A stretch of 64,000 bases of DNA. Source: Hysterangium stoloniferum. Lineage: Eukaryota > Basidiomycota > Agaricomycetes > Hysterangiales > Hysterangiaceae. The stretch is from assembly GCA_015178975.1 (NCBI GenBank), contig WHVD01000012.1, positions 186,001 to 250,000 of the forward strand, written 5' to 3'. Below are positions 42,383 through 54,471 of this stretch, piece by piece. The position numbers and the translations under genes were made by a program. Every line of letters starts with the position of its first letter. Position 1 is the stretch's first letter. The notes under the pieces were generated by a model. The model searched no databases. It saw only the letters and a program-made list of their open reading frames with translations, and was not told where the DNA came from.

Positions 42383-42824
42383 ATTCTATTAAAAATTCTG
42401 CAATTTCGGACTCTATGGTATTCTATGTGGCATGACTGCATATCGGCAGTGGCCTTGCCGAAGCAGTTGCCGTTGTGGTTGCAGGTGCATGTGGTAGGAT
42501 GTTGTTGGGGTCAATAAAGATCATGAGGTGTTCCACATCGTCACAGTTGTTGGAGTATAAATGGGCAATGTGGACCAATATGTGGTGGGTATATGCTTCT
42601 AGGGAAACATCAGACGTGGATATTTGTGTTGGTGGTATTGAATGGTGGGGTAAATGCTATTACGTAGTGAATTTTCATTCTCATTTTGATTTTGGTGTTA
42701 TAATTAATGGCATAGTCTAGCATCATCTCATCACTCGGTGTGCTCAGCATAATTACATTCCCATGGCCTAACTGCATAATCCCACCCTCCCAACAACCTC
42801 TGACTGCTCAGATCGTGTTTACTG

Positions 42825-42950
42825 GCATATGGTGGTGGTGGGTGACAATGGTAGATGGTGGCAGCGGTGGATGCCGGTGAAGGTGAATGATGACAGCGAT
42901 AATGGTGATGGATGGTGATATATTAGTGGTTGGTGGTGGAATAAGAGCAT
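42825..42950. repeat. GGT-rich simple repeat, U3
   Basis: ATGGTGGTGGTGGGTGACAA and TTGGTGGTGGAATAAG, shorter than in U1 and U5. The bases to 43950 are unit spacer without a supported gene. Confidence 0.7.
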
Positions 42951-43946
42951 GGTAGAAATGCTCAGTGAATGCAATGTATTAGTGGAAAGTATTCAGTGTG
43001 ATTAGTATTTTAACGAATTGGTTTGAAGAGTAATATGAATTGAAATCAAGTGCAAAAATACGCAAAAAGTGACATCTGCCCTACTTAGATTCAATGCCTT
43101 AAATGCATCATCCAACAACCGCTTAAAGGCTTTAAATCAAAGTTTGAACACTGTTACAAAGTGACCTTCGATGAAGTGCTTAGAGTGCTTCATTTAAGTT
43201 CACTGACTTGCTACAGCGTGAAACATCGTTGGACTTCATGAAACACGTTGAAACTGCTGTCGCTTGACGGACCCCTGTACGGCGCCGGTGCCAAATATAT
43301 TAGCGGATTTCAAGAATGCATAGCATCGATTTAGCCTAGTATTACTGCAGTGATCAATCGACTGGCATTGTCGGTTAAAAAATTACTATTGAAATCACAT
43401 AACCTTCAGTCATTTCCTCGGGTGGTGTGCTGTGAACATTATCCCGGCAGAGCTCAACCTCAAGAACCTCGAATATTTACGTTGAGACGTCCAATCTTCG
43501 TAGAGATGCGAATACCCGCGCCTAAGGAAGGAGTCTAGTCATCCATTCTGAGAGTACAGATCATATGCAGTGAATAGCTTTCGAGGCCGAAGTTTCCTTT
43601 CAGTCTGATACAACTATTATATTTTCCCTCTATAATTAATGTGATGCAAATGGGATGCAATGGTACTACGTGTAATGATTGATATATACCCTCTGGATAG
43701 CCTACTGTATTTTTCGCGAGTCTGGCTAGCTTCAGATTGATTTATGTGTATGATTCCACACAATTTTGAGTGAGCGGGTGCTTTATAAATAAATAAATAC
43801 AAATATTCTTGCGGCTCTACTAATATCCTGAATACATCTATAGAAAAAGAGTTGAGATGTGAACTGTATCCAACGATTTCTGGGCTCTTTTATTTTACTT
43901 CATAAAGTGTCGTAAATATTTTTAATTGCATGGTCACTAATAATAT

Positions 43947-45646
43947 TCAGCAGATAACCCCCTTACATTGCTGTGCAGCAAGGCCTTCAAGCCTCCCACC
44001 AGAGGTTTCTTCACGCCCCTCTGTGGAATGGACGGGGCGTCCTCCTTCATAATGTCCCCTCGAAATGTAATCTCCTATATAATTATCTCCGACGTCCTCA
44101 ATGAAAGAATGTCCAATACTGCGTACGGCGCCTCGGAAGGTAGTGAGCCTGAGATTACTGGTCGTATTGATCACGTTACATGACGAGTTGAATTCTCGCA
44201 GATCGAGAAAGAAGCGGCAAACGAGAAGGGTGGATATGCTGCAGTTGCCATTAAGACGTCAGGCGAAATGCATGAGATAAATACTTGCCAGGCCCCCCAG
44301 CTTAGTGAGACGTTGACAAATGAGGTCTGTTCGATTTGGAATGAGTAGGTGTTAAGGAATTCACAGAGGATAAAAGATATTCACGGAAGCAAACTTAGAA
44401 GAAATGTAGTATCAGCTAAAGCCTAAAAGGGGGAAAGGAGCGGCAATCCCAGACCTTTTGTCCAATTAGGCTCTGTAAACCCCAGATGAAAATTACGCTG
44501 AGAAATCAAAATCAAAATTTTTTCAACTGAAGTCACGTTAATTTAGCACTGACGCAAATCGGAGAACACCTGCGATTGATATGGTCATATAAGAACACGT
44601 AGACTCAAATACCGAGATAAATTACCTTGCTGCATAAATAAAGAGGTTATAGATCGTTTCCCCAATCTTTAATACCTCTTTGTAGCCTAATCGTGCCAAT
44701 GGTGTAGAACAATGTGGTGAATAATATGAGCCCATCAAACGTAATTATAAGAGCGGTTGTTGCTGTGACTATAAATATCGCATGTCAACTCGAGGTCTCC
44801 AGGTATATGCAATCAACTTCTGTACCCCTGTTTAATGATGTTAATTAATACACAATTGCGTGGAACTACCTAAGTAAAACGAACAGTCTAATGTTGGACC
44901 TAGAAATACAGTCTTCATGGACTAGGATAAGCTACCACACTCATGTGTTACCCGTCCACACATTGCCAGTAAGTAAACACACCACATGGCAGGAGACTTC
45001 TCCAAGATACGTGAACAAGATTGGAGTTAAGATATATTTGTTATCCCTGCTTATAGCGTAAATCCTTGCAAGTAATACCCCTGACATCCCTCTTGGTTGA
45101 GTTATTTGAGAAAGTAAATGATAAATAGGTTAATCACCATGTGCACTAAGCAGCGCGACAGTGTCCAGAACATAAAAGGTGTGCCATAGTGCATTACATG
45201 CTCTATGGCTAATCAGTAAACAACTAACCTGAGGCTCAAATTGTACCACACACTATCAACTGCTGTAAGTCAAGGGACATTTTCAGGCCCATCCCATCAC
45301 GCACCTGTAACGTTGCAACTCTTAAATCAATGGCGAGAGAAACTATATACTCAATCAGGAGTGAATATCGGGCCATTATGTACAGCACAGATGCTAGTCT
45401 GATCCTACTCTTCCATACGAACTGGATTTCCGCTGGGAAGGTCAAGATTGTATCATAAATAAACAAAACTGAGATACCCGTCTATAAATATGGTAAACAA
45501 CTGCGACTTCGTGTGGACAGACCTAGTGTTGTGGAATCCATGTAAATCCAGAGCATACTGGAAACCTACGTCAGTGTTGTTTGTGATGAAATGGCATAAG
45601 GTAGTTACTTTGCAGTTGCTGCTTGAATTTCTGCCACGGATGCCAT
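43947..45646 (-). CDS. DUF6533-type membrane protein, copy G5
   Basis: Start ATG at 45646-45644. Exon 3 has FIYDTILTFPAEIQFVWKSR (LTFP rather than LTLP, as in many DUF6533 proteins) and VLYIMARYSLLIEYIVSLAI. The LARVYAIS-type exon lies at about 45090-44960. FDGLILFTTLFHTIGTIRLQ (about 44710) and the last exon with GLTTFRGAVRSIG and a stop at 43947 follow. G5 differs from G4 at more third-exon positions than G4 does from G6. Base changes in the intron before FDGLILF (ATAAATATCGCATG against ATAACGATCATG) may matter for splicing. Role as for G4; intactness not proven. Confidence 0.45.
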
Positions 45647-46859
45647 GTGAGATTTTGGCAAGTACCAGTGCTGGGTACTCTTAGCTGCTCAAGAAATTAG
45701 ATTATTAGCATTCTCGGTACAGTATGTGACATTATATTCAGTTTGCTAATATATATTAGTTGCAAATACTCTCATTGCAGGCGCTCGGTGAGAAGCAACT
45801 CTAAGCGGTCTGTCGCTTCGGCATAGTAACTTACGCAATTATGAATTGGACACAGGTTCGCGCCATCAGAACCTTGATGAGAGTACTCATTTGAGTGCCA
45901 AGGAGTTCCATCATATAGCAAGTTACCATCACTTCATCATTACATAGCAAGCTGCCATCTTCCATCTGCCATCTACTGTCTTCCATGGGTGGCAAATCAG
46001 TATAATCATGCACCTCAACTATATAGTCATGGAGTAGAGCTGTAACTGTGGTAAACCCATCTTGTACTAAGTATGTTGTATACCACTCTGCATCAGGTCA
46101 ACTCCACGGTCAGATGTTTGCCGCTCATACACGTCATTAGAAGCCAGTCTGCAGAAGCGTTACACCCGACTTTCCACGAACATGTTTTTTCGTCACTGTT
46201 CTCATCTACTCACTCATCATCAGCAGTCGTTCCGGAACCTGGGAAGAACAAATCTTTCTTAACATTTTTAGCATGCCACCTTTTTCGCCACTCTTATAAT
46301 GTTCTCTCGGGCAGACCTCTTGCAGCACGTCTCACGTGTACGAATGAAAAATCCTCTGGACCATCTACTGTATTCTTGTGAGGTTTGACTCGGAGAGTAA
46401 TTTATTTGTATGATTTTAGGCATTTTTTGGTGACCACGTATTTGAAAATATAAATATTCATATTAAGACTGGCGGTTTGATACAACTATTATATTTGCCC
46501 TCTATAATTACTGTGATGCGAATGGGATGCAATGGTACTACATGCAACGACTGATTTGCACCCTCTGGACCGTCTACTGTATTCTCTTCAGGTCTGAATA
46601 GGTTCGGATTGTTTTGCGCTGCTGCAAAGAAATGCCGTTGGTCCTCTGTTAGAGGTCAAGATTTCCCAGAAGATTTGGAGTGGGGAGCGCTTGCTGTTAT
46701 CAAAGGTAATTTCAAGGTGGGATAATCACATTACTTGCAGATCATACGTTTTATGATTGCAGGAAGGAAAGCGGAGTCAAAACGCATAATAGGTCATATA
46801 GTCAGATTTACTTGACACTGACCGACCCAAGTACTGGGAATGTGTTCAACCCAACTAAT

Positions 46860-47850
46860 ATGCCCAACGATGACATCCACCTCTCTTCACAATGATCTAT
46901 AAATAACGCAACAGCAGCTCGACACCATCATATATTCCGGGGAATCCGATGACGACGTTGTACCATTTCCAAACACTCACGTCTTACCTTTTAGAAGAAG
47001 CGAACAGGTTGAATTGTCCGTATCACACTCATTCTCACAACTGGCCGTGGGCTTTTGGGCATCCACGTCCGTACCCACCCCTCTTGCCCAACTCCAGAAT
47101 TTTCAAGGTCCTGTAAAGTCAACCTGATCAAAAATCGGTCCGGTCGTTCCAACACTGTCAGAACCATTTCCACAGTTACCAAATAAGGCTGCAAGTACTG
47201 AGCGTCACGGCCCTTCACCACCTAAACGCGCCCGACTTCGTACTGCAGAGGGAAAACGTGCGGCTTATGCTTTGGATTGTGACGCCGACGATGAAAATAT
47301 CCTATCGGCGTGAATAGAGCCTCGCCATGCCATGCCGACCCCGATCCAGATGCCAATGTGTTCTTGGATGATGGCATGGACGTAGACACATAATTCACAC
47401 CTCATTCCGCGATCCAGCAGTAAGGAAGCACAGGTCCGTCATCTTCAAACGACAAAGTCTCATCAAAACCTCTGGAAATCCTCCCCAGTAAACTCGATAA
47501 TGATTCAGGTGCCGTATCCGACGAGACAAATCCCATCTAAAGCGCGTGCAACTGGTATCATCCCTCGTATCAAGGCTAACACCTAACACGGAGATTCAGG
47601 CTGCAACGCAGGCGCAGCAGGAACGAAATCTGTCACTGTTAGGTCTAACGGATGATGGTAGTGACCATTTGACGTGCCGAAGATGGATAGTCCTGAATCA
47701 GATCGGGTTTGGAACTTGAGTTGGATACCATTGTGCAAGTGTTAGACGCGGGGTGGGTTTTCCTGTTCATCTTTACCAAACAAAAAGCGTGCCTGATCTA
47801 ACGAACTTGTGTTACACAGAGCAATCAGTGAAGCCAGAAATATGATGAAA
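46860..47850 (+). pseudogene. Family B, U4 copy
   Basis: Same segments as in U3 (QLAVGF, LAQLQNFQGPVKST, ERHGPSPPKRA, GKRAAYALDCDADDENILSA, GMDVDT, AATQAQQERNLSLLG), with a stop after DENILSA as in U3. A repeated AACACC near 47578 and a short deletion in the acidic block distinguish it. It lacks the 3' exons: the sequence changes into the inverted repeat at 48156. Confidence 0.45.
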
Positions 47851-48155
47851 GGAGAGGACTTACATGACCGCCAAACAACTTCCATCTGATAACGAATGCC
47901 ATCACTTCATGCTTACGCTGCCATGTTCTATGTTCTATCATCAAGTTCCATCTACTATCTTCCATCTGTGGCAAATCAGTGTATCCATACAGGAATCATT
48001 ACACACGCTGATGCCACCTGTTTTTGCTGGACCGACTTGGCACATATTTGTGGAGTAGAATTGTAACCGTGGTAAAGCGCCTGTACTACAGTTGCGGACA
48101 ATCAATTTCGGGCAAGTTTGATATCTCACGATCGAGAACTTTTGGCAAGAAACTA

Positions 48156-48382
48156 TAGGATCGGACTCCATCTGGTGTCGCTCTGGAATGCGTTTATGGG
48201 ACTGCTTGTCACCATGGTTAGTAAATCTCAAATTCTACATAACATCAGTGGCGCTATATTAGGGGAGGGTCGCGTGGCCTCTAATATCAGCCTTTTTGAA
48301 GACAACGAAGATGACGACGGGTAGAGAAGACTGCTGTTGAAGACTTGCGATCGGCGAAAAGTCTACTACTCCCCATCTCACG
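48156..48382 (+). repeat. Left arm of perfect 227-bp inverted repeat
   Basis: Exactly complementary to 48571-48797 by base-by-base reading. The arm contains 112 bases of non-unit sequence (to about 48264) followed by the reversed leader region of family B (GGCCTCTAATATCAGCC to CCCCATCTCACG). The 188-base spacer carries the unit sequence with its CACGTG site. Confidence 0.95.
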
Positions 48383-48570
48383 TGTCGCTCCCTTTGATTA
48401 AGACTTTGACTTTGAAGAAAAATTGTTATTAACTTGGGTATATTAGTAAGGTTGAAATATATGCCTTTTGGGAAAAGATTTTAGTTTATGGTACTTGGGC
48501 CGGTCAGTGTCAAGTGCATCTGACTCCAGGACCTACTGTGTCACGTGATACGGGGTGTTATTTTTCTTAA

Positions 48571-48797
48571 CGTGAGATGGGGAGTAGTAGACTTTTCGCC
48601 GATCGCAAGTCTTCAACAGCAGTCTTCTCTACCCGTCGTCATCTTCGTTGTCTTCAAAAAGGCTGATATTAGAGGCCACGCGACCCTCCCCTAATATAGC
48701 GCCACTGATGTTATGTAGAATTTGAGATTTACTAACCATGGTGACAAGCAGTCCCATAAACGCATTCCAGAGCGACACCAGATGGAGTCCGATCCTA
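48571..48797 (-). repeat. Right arm of perfect 227-bp inverted repeat
   Basis: Reverse complement of the left arm without a mismatch. Here the B leader part is in its normal orientation (CGTGAGATGGGGAGTAGTAG onwards). It borders sequence not related to the unit. Confidence 0.95.
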
Positions 48798-49188
48798 CAG
48801 ACTTGTTAATATTTGGTAAAGGCTATATAAATATAAACTCCACTACTGATCCATCGCATCCTTAAACGATTGAACGTCGGTTAAGGATCTGATACCAATA
48901 AACCCTTTAGACCCGGGCTTACCAACGGAATAAGGAGTTGGGTGAACTTTGAAAGCTTCAAGTTGTTAGTTAGAAAGTGGCCGTGTTTAGGTGTTGTGCA
49001 CCATAGACTAGTAGCACTCCTCAGATAGCCACGCACTTAGCCACACATAACTTATGGTGGGAAGATGAACGAAACAACTTGGATTACAGCCCCTCTAGCC
49101 TCAATATCGCCTTGTCTGCCTCCATAACGGACACATTCTGCAAAGGGGTTAGCATTCACACTGCGGGCGTAGAGGCGCCTACCTACCT
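48798..49188. other. No gene seen
   Basis: Unique sequence after the inverted repeat. I see only a short TATA-like stretch (GGCTATATAAATATAAAC, about 48830) and no coding signal that agrees over its length. Confidence 0.4.
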
Positions 49189-49665
49189 GTGCCATCAGCT
49201 GTGCATTGCAATATATCTCATTTGTGTCCGGCCTTCGCGGTGGTACTATTTGCAGTTGCCTCCGATCCCACCCCATTTGCTGGTCACCCTAGTTGGGGAG
49301 CTGCCACCGTCGCTGCTGGTTTTACCGAATATGAGAGCCAATTGTTCGGAAGATGGCATAACGATGACTACAAGCTTTACATTGAGTCCTTTCTGTCCCG
49401 TGTTCTTAGCCTCTCTGCCCGTTTCCATTGGCCATTCCCGCTGCTCATGCTCCTGGGTATGTTACCCTCCAACTCGCACTTTCCTTGGCTTGAGCACCAC
49501 CCGTCTCCTGGCTGCACAAAAGAAGGGTGCCGACGCAAAATATATTCTTTGCTTGCCAACGAAGGGGGACAGAGAAACCCAAACAATATATACCAACCAA
49601 TTTGTATATGGCCTGAACCAGCACATGACATAATTCCAGGCAAATTATGTTCCTATAAGTCCTAA
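49189..49665 (+). pseudogene. Tyrosine-recombinase C-terminal remnant
   Basis: The frame at about 49240-49390 encodes ASDPTPFAGHPSWGAATVAA, GFTEYESQLFGRWHNDDYKL and YIES. This matches the C-terminal box of basidiomycete tyrosine recombinases (pattern PFAGHSFRRGAAT..LLGRW.SDAYKLYI) found in Crypton- and DIRS-like elements. The catalytic Arg of the HxxR motif is gone (GHPSWG for GHSFRRG). The final Tyr is present in YKLYI. Upstream catalytic parts are not recognised, and the rest of the frame to 49665 looks unrelated. A decayed mobile-element gene. Confidence 0.5.
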
Positions 49666-49699
49666 TAACTGTTCACACATATATCAGCTAATGATCGGC

Positions 49700-51010
49700 G
49701 TTCTCTCGCATACGTTAATCGTAATATACACACTGTTGGTATATACTCCATATTAGGGGGTTGATATCCGAATGATGGCTTTTTTGTCATGGGTACCTTT
49801 CTTGGTGACCTGTTAAGAGCTGCATTGACTTGGAGAACCATGTTGCGAAATCATTCCCCAACTTTCTGGAACGTTTCGCCCGCCCTAATGCCCAACTTCT
49901 CGGCCTCCGTCTGCTTGGGCCAAACTAGGGAGCTATCAGGTGCGCCGTCGATGTTATATCGGATGCTTTGGAAGAGGTTCTTGAGATTTGTGAGAGCACG
50001 AACTGCAAACGACTGAAAATATTTGGTTACTTTTCCATGGCTAGATTTTCTTTTTGGCAAACGTTTTTGCCACACGGCTCTTCAAGAAGGTCAAAACGAG
50101 GCCAGAAATATAGGAACAACGTGTAAAAGTGCTCTGAGGTCAACTGTCGAAGATATGGTAAATTTCTGTTGAATGTTTGCCACCTATATGCCACAAGGGA
50201 GTCTGCTAACCCACTAGAAAAGTATAGGGACGAAAAGATACGCACCATGATGCGCACCTGGAATAACTTCCACACACGAGCCTCTGCATAAAAAAAAATT
50301 AATACATAAACACAAAAAGCAGATTAGTCTTTCAAATACCAAAGTGGGCGCTTTATGTAACAACATTCAAACCAGAGCCACCCCACCTTCTGTCCATCTC
50401 GAATACCTCACTTAAATTGTTGCTCAATATTGAAACAGTTGAATAACTCTTGACAAACACCCTGTGAGTGTGAGGAAAGTAAACACTAAGTGTATTCAAC
50501 TGTGAAATAACTACATACCTGTGAGTGTGAGGAAAGTAAACACTAAGGAGACTTTCCCACACCCACAGCGGAGTATGCTACAGGGTGCTTACCTAAGCAC
50601 CTACACATCAGTTACCTTACTAGGTAACTCACTCAATACTGCACCTACAGTGCTGGGAAAAATACTACAAATATCAGAAAAATACAGGGAACATCATAGA
50701 CTATGTAAGAGCTGTAATATCATACTCTAACACTCAATTCACACTAAATTTGAATACATAGCGTGTAGTAGCAGAATATTGCGGAGGAGTACGAGAGGAG
50801 GAGCATCGCATGTGCGATGTCCTTGGCACAGAGCTAGCAATTTTGCCGTACCGTGCCGGAATGACGAGTCTCGACAAGCGCTTCAGGGTCTCCCAAACGT
50901 TTAGGACAAATTTGCGCATGAGGACACTCAGTGTCCGATACATTTTACGGATGATGAGATTCGGAATCACGAGTAAGAATTCCAGGAGTATAACAAATAC
51001 CAAACATCTA
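49700..51010 (-). other. Unrecognised reverse-strand coding-like stretches
   Basis: Frames 50275-50027 (with SGLADSLVAYRWQTFNRNLP), 50075-49851 (FQSFAVRALTNLKNLFQSIR) and 51003-50734 (FVILLEFLLVIPNLIIRKMY, hydrophobic then basic) have protein-like composition but match no family I know. A stretch at 50640-50720 resembles 24340-24421 (GGGAAAAATACTACAAATAT), the exon before the LLASVYAI block in the oldest DUF6533-type copy. A diverged gene of that kind may therefore lie here. A 30-base direct repeat (CCTGTGAGTGTGAGGAAAGT..) occurs at 50460-50489 and 50518-50547. Confidence 0.3.
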
Positions 51011-51018
51011 TTACTTCC

Positions 51019-52120
51019 TTGGATAACAAACTCGGTTGTGGTGATGGGTGGGTGCCAGAAAAAGGGTTTTCAAGGCCAACGACTGCGTTGAAAGAGCAAA
51101 AGATGAATTGGAATGATACGGTAAATAACGCTTCATTCCCTCACAAAAATGGATCGTTCTCCTCCTTTCTATCTCGATACCTTTCGAAGTACTCATGTTA
51201 TATCAATCTAAGAGACATGCATTTCGCCATCGGATATGACTGGTTCAGGTTGGAAGTCTGGAATCTTAGGCGAAAAAAATTCAAGTTTGGCAAAAGTCTT
51301 TTGAGAAGTGCAAACTGGCATCGATTTTAGTCGGCCGCCGACATGACAGTACCGCTATACATTGACTACAATCATCCTTATTATGGCCGAGACAAATCTC
51401 TAAGATTAGTGCTTATGTCCAAGGGAAAATGTACAAAGTATGGGGGCGTGCGGCTCAAGCCGCACTCATTGACAACAAGATCTATTACTTAACTAACGGG
51501 AGCCCACGATGTATGCTCAATTTGGGCTTTATGATACTTCAATCAAACGTGCCTACTGGACCAAATAGACGAGCTGGCATCAAGGCTGAGCTTCTTGTAC
51601 TGCGTGTGTTTACTTTATCCATCTCATTTGCCTCACCCGGAACACGTCCAATGGCCGAGTCACTCCAGCCGCGCTTCTCCATGAGACTGCGTTCTATCAG
51701 ACATTCCGTCATCTGTGAACATTAAGTCACATGACGAATGACATCGTCATCTCGTCCTCATACACGCTTGGGTATGTACTGGTATGTGATTTCAACGTTA
51801 TTCTGGTCAGAGTGCTCACTGTGCCCTGTTCTTCTCCTTGGGTAGCCCTCTTATCTAATAGGAACTGTTCACATTCATCACTCCTTGCTTTCTCTCTGCA
51901 GTTGGACGACTACTCATTATAACAAGCATAGCTGGAAGTTTTAGGTGTATTTCGACGCATCGATAAACATCCCTCACACTTAAACATCCATAACGTACGG
52001 TACCTTTAGGCAAAATATCGCTCCCATCCAACCGAATCTCAGCCAGCCACGCAGTTGCGTTAGCACTTATCAAAAAACTACACCGACTCTCTTTCAAGTA
52101 TCACGACAGCGCCGAGACTT
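51019..52120. other. Unique sequence with no supported gene
   Basis: A plus-strand frame of 103 codons (51019-51330) and one of 98 (51429-51725) exist, but neither shows a domain, periodicity or intron context that persuades me. Not related to the repeat unit. Confidence 0.3.
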
Positions 52121-52130
52121 CCATTAGCAT

Positions 52131-52906
52131 CATGGACTGTCTCCCGCACATCTCTACAGCCTTTCGTTCTGCCCGCCTCCCTTTAAGTCTCTGCGTAATG
52201 CTGCCGCCGCAAATTCGGCTGCCCGGCTGGCCGCTGTGGGACCTTCTGCGGCTGCACCGCCATCAGCTGCTTTTGCCCACACATTTGCGGATTCTTCGCG
52301 ATTTGTTGAAAAATTGCCGGTAAAAGAATGGGGAGGTCGATTCTGGATAATGGCGGTTCCAAATGGCGTCTGCAAGTCTTTGTGGATGCGACTGACCGTG
52401 GCGGAAACAGAAATGAGAACGAGGGCCATGGAACTACATTCAACTGCGGATTTAAGTTGGGGAGAGAGGCTGGGTGCATGCATTGGCTACCTGGTGAGTC
52501 TCGTCCAGCCATATACCATTATACCACAGATTGAACGTATCGTTTTTGTTCTTGGAGTATCATGCATTATGTAGAGCTCTATGGGCGAACGCATGTTATG
52601 GCTACAACACGTATATCCAACCTACACTGCTACCGCTCTTCCCAGCTCTTGATTACGCCCCTGCTATCCATCCCCTTTCTGCTTGATCCCGCTGCACCGC
52701 GTATGGTATTCCGCGTGTCAAGTTACAGCGGAGTGGGCACCCACGACGTGCCCAAAGCTATGTCCGAATTGTTCGACAGCGGCATTCGCGCGTACACATT
52801 TACAGACTACACCCACGAGTGGGAGGCACAACACCATAGTTTTGAGCTAAGGGCCGCGGTGACAGTTACTGTCTCGATTAGCCATAGTAACGTTTCAGTC
52901 GCATAG
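52131..52906 (+). other. Possible host gene remnant, unrecognised
   Basis: GC-richer than its surroundings. One frame has an Ala-rich segment AAAANSAARLAAVGPSAAAP followed by FVEKLPVKEWGGRFWI (52190-52350). Another has MVFRVSSYSGVGTHDVPKAM and IRAYTFTDYTHEWEAQHHSF (52702-52850), stopping at 52906. Both look like real protein sequence, in different frames, so introns or frameshifts would have to join them. I cannot name the family. Confidence 0.3.
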
Positions 52907-52909
52907 GTT

Positions 52910-53690
52910 GCCCTCTGTCTTCCCGCCCTCGTACTTTCACTTTCACTTTTGACCGACCACCGTCTCCACCCTGAACTCTTCCTCATCGTCATGTTATCTC
53001 CCTTCTAGCTCCATTCCCACGCTCTCTACAAAGATAGTTATAATTTCTTCATTATTTATTTTATATCTTGGGCTGAACCCAATGTGATGAAAGAGCCGGC
53101 ATTGTTGCTATATCCTTTATTGCCGGATAAGCAGTAGTGTGAACGTCGTTATATATTTTTATATTCTTGCTGTTCAAATGGCCAGGGGATGATAGCACAG
53201 AATATATGGTGGATAGTGTCGGCCAGGTGGAGGACTCTGTTTTCATGAATTTCAAGGGCTGTGGTGTTGTCAGTGACATCGCCGCACTATCAGGGTGTTG
53301 CGCTGAGGTTATCTAGAATACAGTGTGCCTGTTACTTCGATTTGGGAGTTAAGTTATATATTATTGTTTACTTGCAACATGGCTTGTAAATATAAAAATC
53401 ACATTATTTAATATTTAAAGTTATTCAGAATGTGATATAGCGGTCCTAGAACACCTAGATCAAGATAGCTAGTACAGCTGTCTGAAGAACATATTTCCAT
53501 TTGGATAGGCGAAATTGTGGGTCATCTATTCATTGAAATTTATCATTGTCATTATTACCCACCCAATACCTGATTTCCACAGTGCCGAGGTCAGGCGACA
53601 TGCCGCTATCCGCCAGAGGTGTTTATTGTCCCAGAGCGCTCTGGATCCAATAGGAACCCAAGCTTTGACTGGGGTGGTAGCGGAACGACT
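52910..53690. other. Unique sequence with no supported gene
   Basis: AT-rich with short frames on both strands (for example 53279-53061 minus, 72 codons). It ends where family B sequence resumes (AAAACGCAATACAGAGGCATG, about 53715). Confidence 0.3.
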
Positions 53691-53860
53691 GCTGGCGCAG
53701 AAGTTGAGAAGGAAAACGCAATACAGAGGCATGGACGGTTGAGGCGTCAGGCTCCGATGAGTCAGATATTTCGATTCTGTAGAGAGGAAGCATGGAGATG
53801 ATAGAATGCGTGCTCGGAGAAGCTTCTCGAACACGGCTGGAGAGGGGAGCAAGGTGCCCT
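53690..53860 (+). pseudogene. Family B fragment, U4
   Basis: Corresponds to the VEGKCDTVAWTAEASG..SDISLLRRKSVEMIECV segment of U1 and U5, here with ..EMIECVLGEASRTRLE as in U3. Frame differs from the open frame 53619-53801, which is an artefact. It joins spacer at about 53860 without any C repeat array. Confidence 0.5.
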
Positions 53861-54109
53861 ATATGAGGTGGGTATATGCGTTCTGGAGAGACACCAGACG
53901 TGGATATTTGTGTTGGTGGTATGGAATGGTGGGGTAAATGCCATTATATAGTGAGTTTCATTCTCATTTTGATGTTGGGGTTCTAATTAATGGCATAGTC
54001 TAGCATCGTCTCATTACTCGGTGTGCTCAGCATATTTACATTCCCATCGCCTAACTGCATAATCACACCCTCCCAACAACCTCTGACTGCTCGGAACTTG
54101 TTTACTGGC

Positions 54110-54235
54110 ATCTGGTGGTGGATGGTGACAATGGTGGATGGTGGCGGCGGTGGACGCCGGTGAAGGTGGCAGTGGTGGCAATGATGACAGCGATAATGGC
54201 GATGGGTGGCGATATATTAGTGGTTGGTGGTGGAA
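54110..54235. repeat. GGT-rich simple repeat, U4
   Basis: GGTGGTGGATGGTGACAATG and GGTGGCGGCGGTGGACGCC-type tract, same position as in the other units. Confidence 0.75.
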
Positions 54236-54283
54236 TAAGAGCATGGTAGAAATGCTCAGTTAATGCAATGTATTAGTGGAAAG

Positions 54284-54471
54284 TGTTGGAAAGCATCATG
54301 GACAACACTGTCTATTTTTAGAATGACAAAGGGGTGGTCTCCGGAACTTGTGGACACTCGGGGATGTAGGGCCGCGTCACCTTGTATAAATACTAAGAGT
54401 CTGTTACTATGTTACCTAGTCTGTTATACTTATCCATGACTCCCTAATAATATGGGTCTTGAATTCTAACA
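54284..54471 (+). mobile_element. Solo LTR, 188 bp, inserted in U4 spacer
   Basis: Begins TGTTGGAAAGCATC and ends TTGAATTCTAACA, with target duplication GAAAG at 54279-54283 and 54472-54476. The empty site GTGGAAAGTATTCAGTG is present in U3 (about 42980). A TATA-like CTTGTATAAATACTAAG lies at about 54381. The terminal TGTTGGAAA and length resemble the LTR at 10263-10450. Confidence 0.9.

Larger units (their letters stand above)
36353..43972. repeat. Tandem unit U3 (best-preserved layout)
   Basis: Contains G4 (minus), B in two blocks (plus) with its 3' exon, and C repeat array with its 3' exon (minus), tail to tail with B, plus a GGT-rich tract. I use it as the reference for the unit. Confidence 0.7.

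Noticed and set aside
49079..49633. 184-codon plus-strand frame
   Set aside because: Overlaps the frame that carries the tyrosine-recombinase motif and has no conserved blocks of its own.
51430..51500. Possible tRNA-like palindrome GCGGCTCAAGCCGC
   Set aside because: No T-arm, D-arm or acceptor pairing around it. I found no tRNA or rRNA gene in the window.
53619..53801. 60-codon plus-strand frame also found near 40928-41109
   Set aside because: It is an alternative frame of the family B segment KCDTVAWTAEAS, which reads better in the other frame.
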